Shown here one piece after another: positions 1-15,132 of a stretch of 64,000 nucleotides of DNA. The DNA lies in assembly GCF_021277265.1 (NCBI RefSeq), contig NZ_JAJSOH010000015.1:124001-188000 (forward strand), given 5' to 3'. The stretch comes from Kineosporia rhizophila. Its GTDB lineage: Bacteria; Actinomycetota; Actinomycetes; Actinomycetales; Kineosporiaceae. The position numbers and the translations under genes were made by a program. How positions within the stretch are numbered: position 1 is the first letter of the stretch; each line of letters begins with the position of its first letter. Below the pieces are notes generated by a model. That model ran no database searches and was not told the DNA's origin. It was given only the letters and a program-made list of their open reading frames with translations.

Positions 1-1
1 C

Positions 2-49
2 GGGGCGGTGAAGGCCTGTCCCTCAGGGGCCATCCGCTTCCAGGACTGA
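2..49 (+). CDS. C-terminal tail of a ferredoxin-like protein (partial)
   Basis: Only the last 15 codons lie in the window, reading AVKACPSGAIRFQD and then TGA at 47-49. The C-x-x-x-A pattern inside ACPSGAI is the usual C-terminal cluster-ligand motif of small 3Fe-4S/4Fe-4S ferredoxins. If real, it would be an electron donor, and the CYP105-like P450 in this locus needs one. The gene is convergent with the large NRPS and shares the terminator at 61-98 with it. From memory, the S. coelicolor coelibactin locus also begins with a ferredoxin. The call rests on a very short fragment and could be wrong. Confidence 0.4.
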   Translation, partial: GAVKACPSGAIRFQD

Positions 50-60
50 GCCGGGCAGAA

Positions 61-98
61 TGAGAAGGGGCCGGTGGGCGATCACCGGCCCCTTCTCA
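61..98. terminator. Bidirectional hairpin terminator
   Basis: A perfect 16-bp stem (61-76 with 83-98) encloses a 6-base loop. It lies 6 bases past the stop codon of the leftward NRPS gene and just after the rightward ferredoxin-like tail, so it can end transcription from both sides. No long T-run follows, as is common in high-GC actinomycetes. Confidence 0.8.
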
Positions 99-104
99 CT
101 TCGC

Positions 105-3100
105 TCACAGCGTTCCTTCATCCACCTCGATCCCCGCGGCCTCGACGAGCCGGGCCAGCGCGGCCAGGGTCGGGGTGGCGAACAGGTCCCGGGCCGAGAT
201 CGGGACGGCGAACCGCTCACGCACCGCGGCCACGAGTCTCAGTGCGGCCAGGCTGTCGCCCCCGGCAGCGAAGAAGCCCTGTTCCGGGTCGACCTCACGG
301 TTACCGGTGGCTTCGATCCACAGCGAGCTCAGGGCCTTTTCGATCTCCGACAATGGACGCCCGTGAGCGCCTTCGGAGGCGTCGGTGGCTTCCGCGAGGG
401 TCAGGAGAGCGGCCCGGTCGACCTTGCCGTTGGGAGTGAGTGGCACCCGCTCGACGAAGCTGATGCGAGACGGAACAGCGTGCGCCGGCAGCACTGCCTG
501 CAACGCCTGGCGGATGGACTGGCTGTCTCCGGACGGGCATTCCAGCACAGCATGCAAGGTGCGCCGGTTACGCGGCCCGGGGGCAACTACCACCGCTCGC
601 TCGACCCCGGCCAGGCTTTCCAGTGCGGCCTCCACCTCGCCGAGCTCGAGACGGTGCCCGTTGACCTTGACCTGATGATCGGCGCGCCCCAGGAACTCCA
701 ACGTCCCATCGGCCCAGAACCGACCCAAGTCGCCGGTGCGATACCAACGCTCGCCCGCTACGTCTACAAATCGCTCTGCTGTACGCACCGGATCGCCGAG
801 ATACCCGCGGGCCACCCCGCGTCCCCCGATCCACAACTCACCGGCAACGCTGTCGGGGGCATCCCGCCCGGCCGGGTCGACCACTCGGTAACGCTGCCCA
901 GACAGGGCAGATCCGTAGGGAACGGACGTCCAGTGCGACGGGATCTCGGCCACGTCGTAGGCGTTGGACCAGATCGCCGCTTCGGTGGCCCCACCCAGAG
1001 CGACCAGGTGAGCCGTACCGCGGCTTGCCGTGAGCAGTTTCCCGGCCAGGTCCAGGCCGACCCAGTCGCCCGAGACCAGGGCCAGGCGGAAGGTGTCGGG
1101 CAGGTCACCCTCGGCCAGAAGCAGGTCCAGCAGTGCAGGAACGGTGTTCCACAACGTCACGCCGTGCTGGTGCACGTGATTCAGCCAGCGGGCCGGATCG
1201 CGGCGTTCCTCCTCGCTGGGCAGCACCAGTGTGCCGCCGGTGCCCAGCACGCCGAAGATGTCGAACACCGACAGATCGAACTCGAGGGCGGAAAGACCGA
1301 GCACGCGGTCGTTCTGGCCGATCTGATAGCGGGAGACGATGTCCCGGCAGGTGTTCGCGGCTGCGTCGTGCGTGATCTCCACACCCTTGGGTTCGCCGGT
1401 GGAGCCCGAGGTGAAGATGACGTAGGCCAGGTCGCCCGGAGCCGCCTGCACCGGAGCCCGGCGCGAGGCACCGGCCAGATCGGCCGGGTCGATGCGGGGT
1501 GGGGCGGTCGGCGCGGCCTCGTCTGTGACCACGTAGTCGGTTCTGGCGAAGAGCATCTCACGTCGCACGGCTGGTGCGGTGCGGCTGACCGGTACATAGG
1601 CCGCCCCTGCGGCCAGTACTCCCAGGGCGGCGGTCACCTGGCCCGGGCCCTTGGGCAGGCTCACGGCCACCAGATCGCCCCGCCGGACACCGTTCTGGGC
1701 GAGCAGGCCGGCCCAGCGTTCGATGTCGGCCCGTAGTTCACCGAAGGACGTGGTAGGCGCGCCTGGTTCGTCGGCGGCCACCAGTGCGCAACGATCGGGA
1801 TGACGGGCAGCCTGCTCCAGGATCTGGGTGAGCAGGGTGGCTGGCGGGCCGCCGTCACCGGTGGCCGAAACAAGCTCGCGCACTTGACGTTGCGCCGGTG
1901 GAAGAAGATCGGGCTCATCGTCCCAGTCGTGGTCGGCCAGCCAGGTGAGCAGCCGCAGGTACGCCTGGAACATCTCCTCGACCACACCATCGGCCAGCAC
2001 CCCCTGCGCCGAGTCCCAGGTGATCTGCAGCCCGCCTCGCGAGGGCAGAACCTGGTTGTCCAGGCAGACCTGCGGCGACTGGGACAGGCCCCAGACCGGC
2101 TGCGGAAAGCCCTCCGAGCGGTCCATGCTGACCTGTTCGCCAACCCCGACCGCACTGGTGAAGACCACCGGCACGGGCTGGCCGTCACCGCTGGTGGAGG
2201 CCAGACGGCGCAGCAGCCACGAGGCCGGGACTTCACTGTGATCCAGGTCCTCACCGGTGCGAAGGTGAACCGCCCGCACGGCCTCGGCGAAGCTCGTGCC
2301 TGCCTCCCTTTCGTAGCCGGCTGGGGCCAGGGAGGTGAAGTCGCCCACCGCCAGGTCGATCTGCGGATGGACCGGGCGGCGCTCGAAGCGGGTGAGGGTG
2401 ACTGTGACGCCGGTACTGCCGCTCCAGTGGGCCAGGACCTCTCCATAGGCCGCGAACAGGACCGATGGTGCAGTGACCTTCAGAGCGCGGGCCCGGTTCT
2501 GCAGCGCTGCCCAGACGTTCGGCGCAAGGAGGTGCTGGCGGCGTTCGAAGACCGGGACGTCGATGGGGTGCGGCGCCCGGGGCAAGGCAGGGGCCGGTGG
2601 CAGCTCGGCCAGGCGGTTCTCCCAGTGCCGCAGGTGTTCCGGGTGCGGTTCGCGGTCGGTGTGCGCCAGCACGTAGTCGCGGAACGAGGGCCCGACCGGC
2701 CCGAGGTCCGCCTCCGGATCCTGGTAGAGACGGTCCAGTTCGGTCAGCACCCGCATGATCGACAAGGCGTCCAGCACGATGTAGTCGTAGCCCAGGCCCA
2801 GCCGGGTGCGGACCTGCCCGTCCTGGTGGTAGCGCACCGCCTCGATCTCCACCAGCGGCCCACGGGCCAGATCGACCACACGGTGCGACATCCGCGATCG
2901 CAGTGCGGCCAGAACCGGCGTCGCGTCGGTGCCCGGGGGCATGTCGTGCACCGCGATCCGGGTCGGCGCGGGGTTTTCGTTCACCCGCTGCCGGCCGTCG
3001 ACGAGGACCGCGCGGAGCATGTCGTGACGGGCCTGGACGATGTCCCAGGCCCTCTGCATCCGGCCGAGATCCACTTCAGGGCCGTCGAACTCGTTGTACT

Positions 3101-6100
3101 GCCAGGTGCCCACGCCGCCCAGAGGGAGTTCCGGACTGCGTCCGATCAGATAGGCCTTTTGGACGTCGGTGAGCGGGAAAGGCGCGAAGCGGCCAGTGGG
3201 GTCGCTGGTCAGGGTGGTGGACGCGGGTGCGGCCGGGGTGCCCAGGGACAGTTGCGCGCACAGGTCGGCCAGTTTCGGGTGGCTGAAGACGGCGCCCAGA
3301 CCGGTGCCGCGCACGCCCGCCTGGTTCAGGGCCACGAGCAGGCGGGTGGCCAGGAGGGAGTCGCCGCCCAGGGCGAAGAAGTCGTCCTCGCGGCTGATCT
3401 GGTCCGCGCCGAGGAGAGTGCGCCAGGCCTGGGCCACGACCCGCTCCACGTCGGTGCGGGGCGGCTCTCCTGCCGCGGAGGTCGGGGTCTCGTGGGCGGC
3501 CAGCAGCAGGGAACGTACTGCGGCCCGGTCGATCTTGCCGTTGCGGGTCAGTGGCAGCGCCTCGGCGGTGACGAACCAGGCGCACCACATGTGCGGGGGC
3601 AGGTGTTCGCGCAGCCAGTTGCTCAGTTCGCCGAAACCCGGCCGGTCCGCGACCACCAGCGCCGCCAGTTGCACGCCCGGACCGGTGCCGATCGCCTGCA
3701 CCGAGGCGGCCTCCACATCGGGATGGGCGGTGAGCACGACCTCGATCTCACCCAGCTCGATCCGGTGCCCACTGACCTTGACCTGGTGATCGGCGCGACC
3801 GGCGAACTCCAGCGCTCCGTCGGCCCGGACCACCGCCAGGTCGCCCGTGCGATACCACCGGCGCCCTTCGGCCTCGACAAATCGTTCGGCCGTGCGCTCC
3901 GGATCGCTGCGGTAGCCACGGGCCAGGCCGGCACCGCCCATCCAGAGCTCACCCACCACGTCCTGCGGCCGGTCCCGCCCGTCGGCGTCGACCACGCGGC
4001 AGGCCACGCCGTCGAGCGGCAACCCCCAGGGCAGGCTCGGACTGGCCGGATCGATCTCGTCACCGGGCCGCACCTCGAACACCGTCGAGTGGATGGCGGC
4101 CTCGGTCATGCCACCCAGTGCGGCGAACCGGGCGGCCGGGGCCAGTGTGTGCAGGCGGCCCGGCAGGTCACCGGTCACCCGGTCGCCGCCCAGCAGGACG
4201 GTGCGCAGCGGGAATCCCGTGGGGCCGGCGTTTTCGGCGGTACGCAGCAGCAGGTCGAAGATCGGCGGCACGGTGTTCCAGACGGTGACCCGGTGCCGGG
4301 TCACGGCCGCGTACCAGGCCACCGGGTCGGCCCGGTGCTCCTGGGGCAGCACCACCAGCGTGCCTCCGGCCGAGAGCAGGCCGAACACGTCGTAGACGGA
4401 AAGGTCGAACTCCAGCGCCGACAGTGTCAGGACACGGTCGTCCGGGCCGATGCCGAAGCGTTCGTTGATCGCGTCGATGGTGTTGGCGGCCGCCGCGTGC
4501 GAGATCTCCACCCCCTTGGGCTCGCCGGTGGAGCCCGAGGTGAACAGGACGTAGGCGATGTCGTCGGCCGAGGCCAGGTCGGCACCGATCGGGCTGGGGG
4601 CGGCCTTGGTGGGCACGAACAGAGGCCGGGCCCCGGCCGGCTGGACGAGCCCGGCGTGGGCCGGGTCGGTCAGCGCCACAACGGCCCCCGAGGCCCGATG
4701 GATGCGGGCCCGGCGGGTGGCCGGCTGGTCGATGCCGACCGGCACGTAGGTACAGCCGGCCAGCAGCACCCCCAGAGCAGCCACAACCTGCTGCGGTCCC
4801 TTGGGCAGGGTGATGACGACGCTGTCGCCCGGCCCCACCCCGGCCTCGGCCAGTTCGCGCGCGGTCAGGGCGGCCAGGTCGTGCAGCTCGGCGTAGCTGA
4901 GCACCTCGTTGCCGAAGAGCAGAGCGGGCCAGTGCGGATCACGGCGTACCTGTTCCAGGAAGCCGGCCTGCAGCAGACGCGGACGATGAGCGCGGGCGGT
5001 CGCGTCCAGCGCTTGCCGGGCCTGCACCTGTTGCTGGGGAAGGTGCGCAGCGCCCGGGCGCTCCCAGGCCGCCGGGTCCACGGCCAGCGCGGTGACCAGC
5101 CGCTGGTAGGCGTCGAAGGCGGCCCGGGCCGGCTCTTCGCGCAGCGCGTCCAGCCGCACGTCCCAGTTCAGCAGGAGCCCGCCGTCGTGCTCGGTGACCT
5201 GGGCGTCCAGCCACACCTGCGGGCCCTGCGAGACCGTCCACACCGGCGAGCCGAAACATGAGCGCACCTGCGGGCCGTAGATCTCACCCAGGCCCACGGC
5301 GCTGGTGTACACGACCGGCGCCAGCACCGTGCCTCCGCGCAACCGGGCCAGGTCGCGCAACACCTCCACGCCACCGTAGCTGCCGTGCGCGACCGCCGCG
5401 TGCAGGTCGGTGCGCACCTGGCGGGCCCGGTCGGCGAAGCTCAGGCGGCCTGAGACATCCACCGCCAGCAGGACGGACGAGGAGAAGTCACCGAGCAGAC
5501 TGTCCACGTCGGCCACGATCGGGCGCCGGTTGAACAGGGGCAGGTTCAGCAGGAACTCGGGCTGCTCGCACCAGATGCCGATGCTTTCGGCGAAGGCCGT
5601 TGCCAAGGCCGCGGCCAAGGTGACGCCGTGGGCTGCCGCTGCCCGGTTCAGTGCCGCGGCGGTCGTCGGACTGGCCCAGTGGTGCAGCCGCACACTGCGC
5701 GCCGCAGTGCCGGGGGCACCGGCCTCGGGCAGAAGCGGGAGCATCGGGGCGCCGGGCAGGTCGGGGGCGCGCTCGGCCCACCAGGCTCGGTCTTCGGCCC
5801 GGCGCTCGTCCGGTGCGGCCGAAAGATACTGCCGATAGGTGGATCCGGGAGCCGGGGCAGCCCACTCCGGATCGGCGTAGGCCCGGGCCAGATCGGCCAC
5901 CAGCACGCGCAGGCTGAGCGCATCGGCGGCAATCATCTCCAGATCCACGTGCAGCCGGGTGGCGCCGTGCGGCAGCAGGCTCAACTGGAGATCGAGAACC
6001 TGACCCTCGTCCACGGCCATCCGCCGGTGGGTCAGGCGCTCGCGGGTCTGCTCCAGGGTTCGCTGCAGTTCGTCCAGGCCCAGGGCGCGCAGGTCGTGCA

Positions 6101-6638
6101 CGGTGACGTCGGCCTGCTCGGCGGTGGACGCGGGTGCCGTCCACTGCCGGCCTTCCGGAGTGATCCGCATCCGCAACATGTCGTGTCGGGCCACGATCCG
6201 GCGAAGGGCACCGCGCAACCGGCCCGGATCGACGCCGTGCCCGTCCAGTTCCACGTAGAAGTGCGCGGCCACCCCGCCGAAGGGCTGCCCGTCCTGCCGG
6301 CCCACCCAGTAGGCGTGCTGCAAAGTGGCCAGCTCGAAAGGTTCCCCGTCGGTCGGCTCGGCGGGCTTGGGCGGAACCGGTCGGGGCGCGGCAGCGGCCG
6401 AGCGGGACAGGGCCTGGCGCCAGCCGGCCGGGGTGGGGTTCTCGACCAGGTCGGCGAAGCCCACCTCGAACCCCGCCCGGCGCCAGCGGCCGGTGAGCCG
6501 GATCACGGTCAGAGAGTCGAGGCCGAGCTCGAAGAGGTCGCTCTGCTCGTCGAACTCGGACGGGTCGAGCTGCAGCGCGGCAGCCAGGTCGGCGATCGGG
6601 TCGGGCTGGACGGTCACGGGTTTCCCTTCGGTGGTCAT
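105..6638 (-). CDS. NRPS, ArCP-Cy-A-PCP-Cy-A-PCP (salicyl-cap plus two cyclizing modules)
   Basis: This 2177-residue synthetase should load the aryl starter and add two amino acids that are cyclized to azolines. Domains by eye: aryl carrier protein 10-80 (GLDSL, Ser42), heterocyclization domain 100-525, A1 555-1055, PCP1 near Ser1094 (GGDSL), Cy2 1150-1580, A2 1610-2080, PCP2 near Ser2129. Both A domains have the FTSGSTGEPKGVE core and an NGK catalytic-lysine motif. By-eye pocket residues are D-L-Y-N-L-G-L-I-H for A1 and D-L-F-N-L-S-L-I-W for A2. A2 is close to the cysteine code; A1 departs from it at two positions. Cy2 keeps DxxxxDxxS (D1285, D1290), while Cy1 reads E234xxxxD239. There is no releasing domain, so the chain must pass to the NRPS at 8495. 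The start overlaps the stop of the AMP ligase (ATGA). Confidence 0.93.
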   Translation of the reverse strand: MTTEGKPVTVQPDPIADLAAALQLDPSEFDEQSDLFELGLDSLTVIRLTGRWRRAGFEVGFADLVENPTPAGWRQALSRSAAAAPRPVPPKPAEPTDGEPFELATLQHAYWVGRQDGQPFGGVAAHFYVELDGHGVDPGRLRGALRRIVARHDMLRMRITPEGRQWTAPASTAEQADVTVHDLRALGLDELQRTLEQTRERLTHRRMAVDEGQVLDLQLSLLPHGATRLHVDLEMIAADALSLRVLVADLARAYADPEWAAPAPGSTYRQYLSAAPDERRAEDRAWWAERAPDLPGAPMLPLLPEAGAPGTAARSVRLHHWASPTTAAALNRAAAAHGVTLAAALATAFAESIGIWCEQPEFLLNLPLFNRRPIVADVDSLLGDFSSSVLLAVDVSGRLSFADRARQVRTDLHAAVAHGSYGGVEVLRDLARLRGGTVLAPVVYTSAVGLGEIYGPQVRSCFGSPVWTVSQGPQVWLDAQVTEHDGGLLLNWDVRLDALREEPARAAFDAYQRLVTALAVDPAAWERPGAAHLPQQQVQARQALDATARAHRPRLLQAGFLEQVRRDPHWPALLFGNEVLSYAELHDLAALTARELAEAGVGPGDSVVITLPKGPQQVVAALGVLLAGCTYVPVGIDQPATRRARIHRASGAVVALTDPAHAGLVQPAGARPLFVPTKAAPSPIGADLASADDIAYVLFTSGSTGEPKGVEISHAAAANTIDAINERFGIGPDDRVLTLSALEFDLSVYDVFGLLSAGGTLVVLPQEHRADPVAWYAAVTRHRVTVWNTVPPIFDLLLRTAENAGPTGFPLRTVLLGGDRVTGDLPGRLHTLAPAARFAALGGMTEAAIHSTVFEVRPGDEIDPASPSLPWGLPLDGVACRVVDADGRDRPQDVVGELWMGGAGLARGYRSDPERTAERFVEAEGRRWYRTGDLAVVRADGALEFAGRADHQVKVSGHRIELGEIEVVLTAHPDVEAASVQAIGTGPGVQLAALVVADRPGFGELSNWLREHLPPHMWCAWFVTAEALPLTRNGKIDRAAVRSLLLAAHETPTSAAGEPPRTDVERVVAQAWRTLLGADQISREDDFFALGGDSLLATRLLVALNQAGVRGTGLGAVFSHPKLADLCAQLSLGTPAAPASTTLTSDPTGRFAPFPLTDVQKAYLIGRSPELPLGGVGTWQYNEFDGPEVDLGRMQRAWDIVQARHDMLRAVLVDGRQRVNENPAPTRIAVHDMPPGTDATPVLAALRSRMSHRVVDLARGPLVEIEAVRYHQDGQVRTRLGLGYDYIVLDALSIMRVLTELDRLYQDPEADLGPVGPSFRDYVLAHTDREPHPEHLRHWENRLAELPPAPALPRAPHPIDVPVFERRQHLLAPNVWAALQNRARALKVTAPSVLFAAYGEVLAHWSGSTGVTVTLTRFERRPVHPQIDLAVGDFTSLAPAGYEREAGTSFAEAVRAVHLRTGEDLDHSEVPASWLLRRLASTSGDGQPVPVVFTSAVGVGEQVSMDRSEGFPQPVWGLSQSPQVCLDNQVLPSRGGLQITWDSAQGVLADGVVEEMFQAYLRLLTWLADHDWDDEPDLLPPAQRQVRELVSATGDGGPPATLLTQILEQAARHPDRCALVAADEPGAPTTSFGELRADIERWAGLLAQNGVRRGDLVAVSLPKGPGQVTAALGVLAAGAAYVPVSRTAPAVRREMLFARTDYVVTDEAAPTAPPRIDPADLAGASRRAPVQAAPGDLAYVIFTSGSTGEPKGVEITHDAAANTCRDIVSRYQIGQNDRVLGLSALEFDLSVFDIFGVLGTGGTLVLPSEEERRDPARWLNHVHQHGVTLWNTVPALLDLLLAEGDLPDTFRLALVSGDWVGLDLAGKLLTASRGTAHLVALGGATEAAIWSNAYDVAEIPSHWTSVPYGSALSGQRYRVVDPAGRDAPDSVAGELWIGGRGVARGYLGDPVRTAERFVDVAGERWYRTGDLGRFWADGTLEFLGRADHQVKVNGHRLELGEVEAALESLAGVERAVVVAPGPRNRRTLHAVLECPSGDSQSIRQALQAVLPAHAVPSRISFVERVPLTPNGKVDRAALLTLAEATDASEGAHGRPLSEIEKALSSLWIEATGNREVDPEQGFFAAGGDSLAALRLVAAVRERFAVPISARDLFATPTLAALARLVEAAGIEVDEGTL

Positions 6639-8314
6639 CGGGCCAGCCGGGCCCGGAGCGCCTGTTTGTCGACCTTGCCGACGGGCGTCAGGGGCATGGC
6701 ATCGATGCTGTGGACTCGCTGCGGTGCCTTGTAGGCGGCCAGTCCGCGCTCGCGCAGATGGGTGGCCAGGGCGCGGACCGTGGGGGCGGGGCCGTCGTGG
6801 ACGAGTACGGCCACGGCGGCCTCGCCCCAGTCCGGGTCCGGTAGTCCGACGATCGCGGCCGCCTTCACCCCGTCGAGGTCGAGCAGGTGCTCCTCCACCT
6901 CGACGGCCGCGTACTTCTCACCTGCGCGGTTGATCTGGTCCTTCACCCGGCCGACGACGACCACGGGCCCGGAGGGCAGTCGGCGGACCTCGTCGCCGGT
7001 GCGGTAGAAGCCCTCGGAAGTGAAGGCCGGGTCGGCGGCCGGGGCGTTGTAGTAGCTGCGCAGGGTGTAGGGCCCGCGCACGAGAAGCTCACCGGTCTCG
7101 GCCGGTTCGGTGGTGCCGGGCCGGACGATGAGCAGTTCGTCGTCCTCGCAACCGGGCCGGCCCTGCGTGGTGGCGACGATCTCGGGGTCGTCGTCGAGCG
7201 CGGTGTAGCAGATCAGCCCCTCGGCCATGCCGTAGACCTGCTGGATCGTGACCCCCAGGGCCGGTCCGGCCCGGCGGGCCAGCTCGTCGGGCAGCCGGGC
7301 CCCGCCGACCTGGACCACCTGCAGGGTGGCCAGTGCCTCACGGCGGGTCTCGGCCTCGGTGAGCCAATGGGGGACGAGGGCCGGCGTCAGGGCGGTGTGG
7401 GTCACCTTCTCGGTGGCGATCAGGTGGAAAGCCGTGGCTGGGCCGGGATCGGGCGCCAGCACGACGGTGCCGCCGACGGAGAGGGCACCCAGGATGCCGG
7501 GGCAGGCCAGGGTGAAGTTGAAGCCGGCCGGGAGCACTGCGAGATAGACCGTGCCGGAGTTCATTGCGGCTGCGCGCACGCCGAGCCGGGCGTTGAGGTC
7601 GTAGTCGGTGTGGCTGCGGGGAATCAGCTTGGGCCGGCCGGTGGTGCCGCCGGAGATCAGCAGCAGCGCGAGGTCACCGGCGGCCGGGCCGTGCGGGTCG
7701 TCCGGGTCGGGCTCGTCCACCGGGACCAGGCGTGCGCCCGTGGGATGGCTGAGGCCGGCAAACGCAGGGGTGGCGGACAGCGCCGGAGCGAGCCGGCAGA
7801 GCTCGGAAAATGCAGTGCCCCCGGACTCACCCGGCTCGCCGACGACCACCACCTCGGGAACCGCCATCCCTCTCCTGCCCAGTTCGGCCCCGACCTCGAC
7901 GGCCATGGTCCGGAAGTCGAACCGGCCCTGGCGCTCGCCCACCACCAGTGCAGCTGCCCCGGAAGCAGCGGCCAGGTGGACGATCTCGTCACGACGGTGG
8001 GCCGGCATGGCATGCACCGGCACGGCGCCCAGGCGTTGCAGGCCGAACCACACCTGCAGGAACTCCACCTGGTTGGGCAGCTGGACCACCACCCGGTCGC
8101 CGCGCCCGACCCCGAGCCGCGCGAACCCGGCGGCGACGCGGTCGGCGCTCTTGTCCAGCTCCTGGTAGGTGAGCCGTTGCCGTGGATCGACCACGGCGAC
8201 GGTATCTGGCCAGAGCCGGGCCCAGCGTCGCAGTGATCCGCTGAAAGTAACGGTTCGCCAATGTTTTACATAGTGCTGCGGGATTGTCAAGAAATCGGTC
8301 CCCGTCCGGTTCAT
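6635..8314 (-). CDS. Salicyl-AMP ligase (YbtE/MbtA/DhbE family)
   Basis: A 559-residue stand-alone adenylation enzyme that should activate an aryl acid and load it on the ArCP of the downstream NRPS. It has the A3 motif ISGGTTGRPKLIPR typical of aryl-acid ligases, YGMAEG and a C-terminal GKVDK lysine. The pocket segment reads GFNFTLAC, with N266 the conserved aryl-acid Asn and a Cys five residues on (C271). In this family a Cys there marks salicylate and a Ser marks 2,3-dihydroxybenzoate, as I recall from DhbE/YbtE work. The usual His before the Asn motif is Phe here. I chose the ATG at 8314 because GAGGGG lies 7 bases upstream. It is first in the leftward operon, 59 bases from the Zur-type operator, and overlaps the NRPS start by 4 bases. 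Confidence 0.92.
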   Translation of the reverse strand: MNRTGTDFLTIPQHYVKHWRTVTFSGSLRRWARLWPDTVAVVDPRQRLTYQELDKSADRVAAGFARLGVGRGDRVVVQLPNQVEFLQVWFGLQRLGAVPVHAMPAHRRDEIVHLAAASGAAALVVGERQGRFDFRTMAVEVGAELGRRGMAVPEVVVVGEPGESGGTAFSELCRLAPALSATPAFAGLSHPTGARLVPVDEPDPDDPHGPAAGDLALLLISGGTTGRPKLIPRSHTDYDLNARLGVRAAAMNSGTVYLAVLPAGFNFTLACPGILGALSVGGTVVLAPDPGPATAFHLIATEKVTHTALTPALVPHWLTEAETRREALATLQVVQVGGARLPDELARRAGPALGVTIQQVYGMAEGLICYTALDDDPEIVATTQGRPGCEDDELLIVRPGTTEPAETGELLVRGPYTLRSYYNAPAADPAFTSEGFYRTGDEVRRLPSGPVVVVGRVKDQINRAGEKYAAVEVEEHLLDLDGVKAAAIVGLPDPDWGEAAVAVLVHDGPAPTVRALATHLRERGLAAYKAPQRVHSIDAMPLTPVGKVDKQALRARLAR

Positions 8315-8372
8315 CCCCGTTCCCCTCTGGCGCGATCGTGCTCGGTTGTGCTTGCATGAGGCCACCTGAAGG

Positions 8373-8387
8373 TGAAAATCATTCTCA
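8373..8387. promoter_or_regulatory. Fur/Zur-type operator in the divergent biosynthetic promoter
   Basis: TGAAAATCATTCTCA is a 7-1-7 inverted repeat with one mismatch between the arms (TGAAAAT and TGAGAAT). It fits the actinobacterial Zur box TGAAAATnATTTTCA. It sits between the AMP ligase and the second NRPS, 59 bases from one start and about 108 from the other, so one site could control both operons. I saw no IdeR/DtxR-type TTAGGnTnnnCTAA box in this 180-base gap. Zur binding is inferred. Confidence 0.75.
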
Positions 8388-8494
8388 ATTAGTAGTCAGT
8401 CCGAGGCGCCCGGCGCAACCCCCGGCCGGGTGCTCGAAGCAGCGGGGGAGACGTCTCGCGGCGTGGTCCGCGACGTGAAAGGACAACCATCTCC

Positions 8495-13968
<5,474 letters not shown>

Positions 13969-13972
<4 letters not shown>

Positions 13973-15132
13973 GGCCGATCGCGGTGCTCGGTGCCTCGGG
14001 TGAGGTCGGATCAGCCGCCGTCGAAGCGTTGCGGCGGCTCGGGCTCGGCCCAGTGCGGCTCGGAGCACGCAACCGTGCCCGTCTGCAGGCCGCCTTCCCC
14101 GGTGAGAATGACGTGGTTGCCGTGGATGTGACCGACGCGGCGGCACTGCGCGCCTTCGTACGGGGTTGTGCTGCGGTGCTCGACTGCACGGGTCCCAGTT
14201 ACGAGTTGGGTGAGGCGGTACCGTCCGCAGCGCTGAGCGAGGGCGTGCCGTGCGTGGTGGTGACGGGGGAGCAACCGGTCTTTGACGCGCTGACCGGCGC
14301 CGGCGGTGTTTCGGGCGAGACGCCGGTCGTACTGTCCGCGGGCACTCTGCCCGGCCTGTCTGGTCTGCTGCCGCGGCTTTTGGGGCAGAACTATGGACGA
14401 GTCAGCGCGCCTTCGTCGGGATCGGTCACCTCTGGAACGTCCCCGGCGAGAACGGGCGCGAGTCTGGTCGTGCACACAGGCGGCCGGGAACGGGCCACCA
14501 CCACCGTGGCCGCCGATCTGGTGCTCTCTCTCGGCACGGTGGCCGATGCCAACCTGTTCGGCGAGGCCGGGGCGGCCTGGCGCGAGGGGGCCCGGCGTTC
14601 CCGGGTTCTCGTGCCGGACGACGATGTGGAAGAACCCGGCTTCCCGGGCCGGGTCGCGGTCCAGCCCTTCCTCAGTCTCGAGTCCGAACGCGTGGCCGCT
14701 GACCTCGGGCTGCGCAGTCTGGATGCCTGGCACGTCCATCCCGGCCCGGCCGTCCGCTCGGTTCTGGCCACCCTGCCGGCCGCCCAGCAGGCGAACACCC
14801 CGATGGCCGAACTGACCGAGCGCATCCTGCGGGCGGCCGAGATCGACCTGACCGGCCGGGCCCCCTACTACCGCATGGTCCTCACGCTCACCGAGGCTGC
14901 CGGCGCCGAGAGGTCGGCCCTGGTCACCAGTCCGGACAGCTACCGGCTGACCGGAGCGGTAGGAGCCTGCACGGTGCAGCAGGTCCTGGAGGGGCAGGTG
15001 CCGCCCGGCGTGCACTTCGCCGACCGGGTCCTGGATCCCCAGAAGCTGGTGAAAGACCTGGCCACCGCCGATCCGGACACCCGGATCGACCTGGTGCAGG
15101 GTGGCGCCGAGGACGAGGAAGGAGCGCTGTGA
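13969..15132 (+). CDS. Saccharopine-dehydrogenase-like NAD(P)-binding protein of the metallophore cluster
   Basis: A 387-residue protein with an N-terminal Rossmann motif, AVLGASGEVGSAAVEAL, like trans-acting enoyl reductase/saccharopine dehydrogenase NADP domains. A downstream segment around TVADANLFGEAG has no motif I can name. Its ATG overlaps the NRPS stop (ATGA) and its stop overlaps the next start (GTGA), so it is made with the assembly line. A redox or tailoring step on the peptide chain or on a thioester intermediate is the reasonable guess. The substrate is unknown. A homologous position in the coelibactin locus (SCO7684) comes from memory only. Confidence 0.75.

Noticed and set aside
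60..5261. Long plus-strand open frames opposite the first NRPS (for example 60-1736 and 1800-5261).
   Set aside because: They mirror the NRPS codons in high-GC DNA, lack family resemblance and have no ribosome sites; the NRPS domains on the minus strand are unmistakable.
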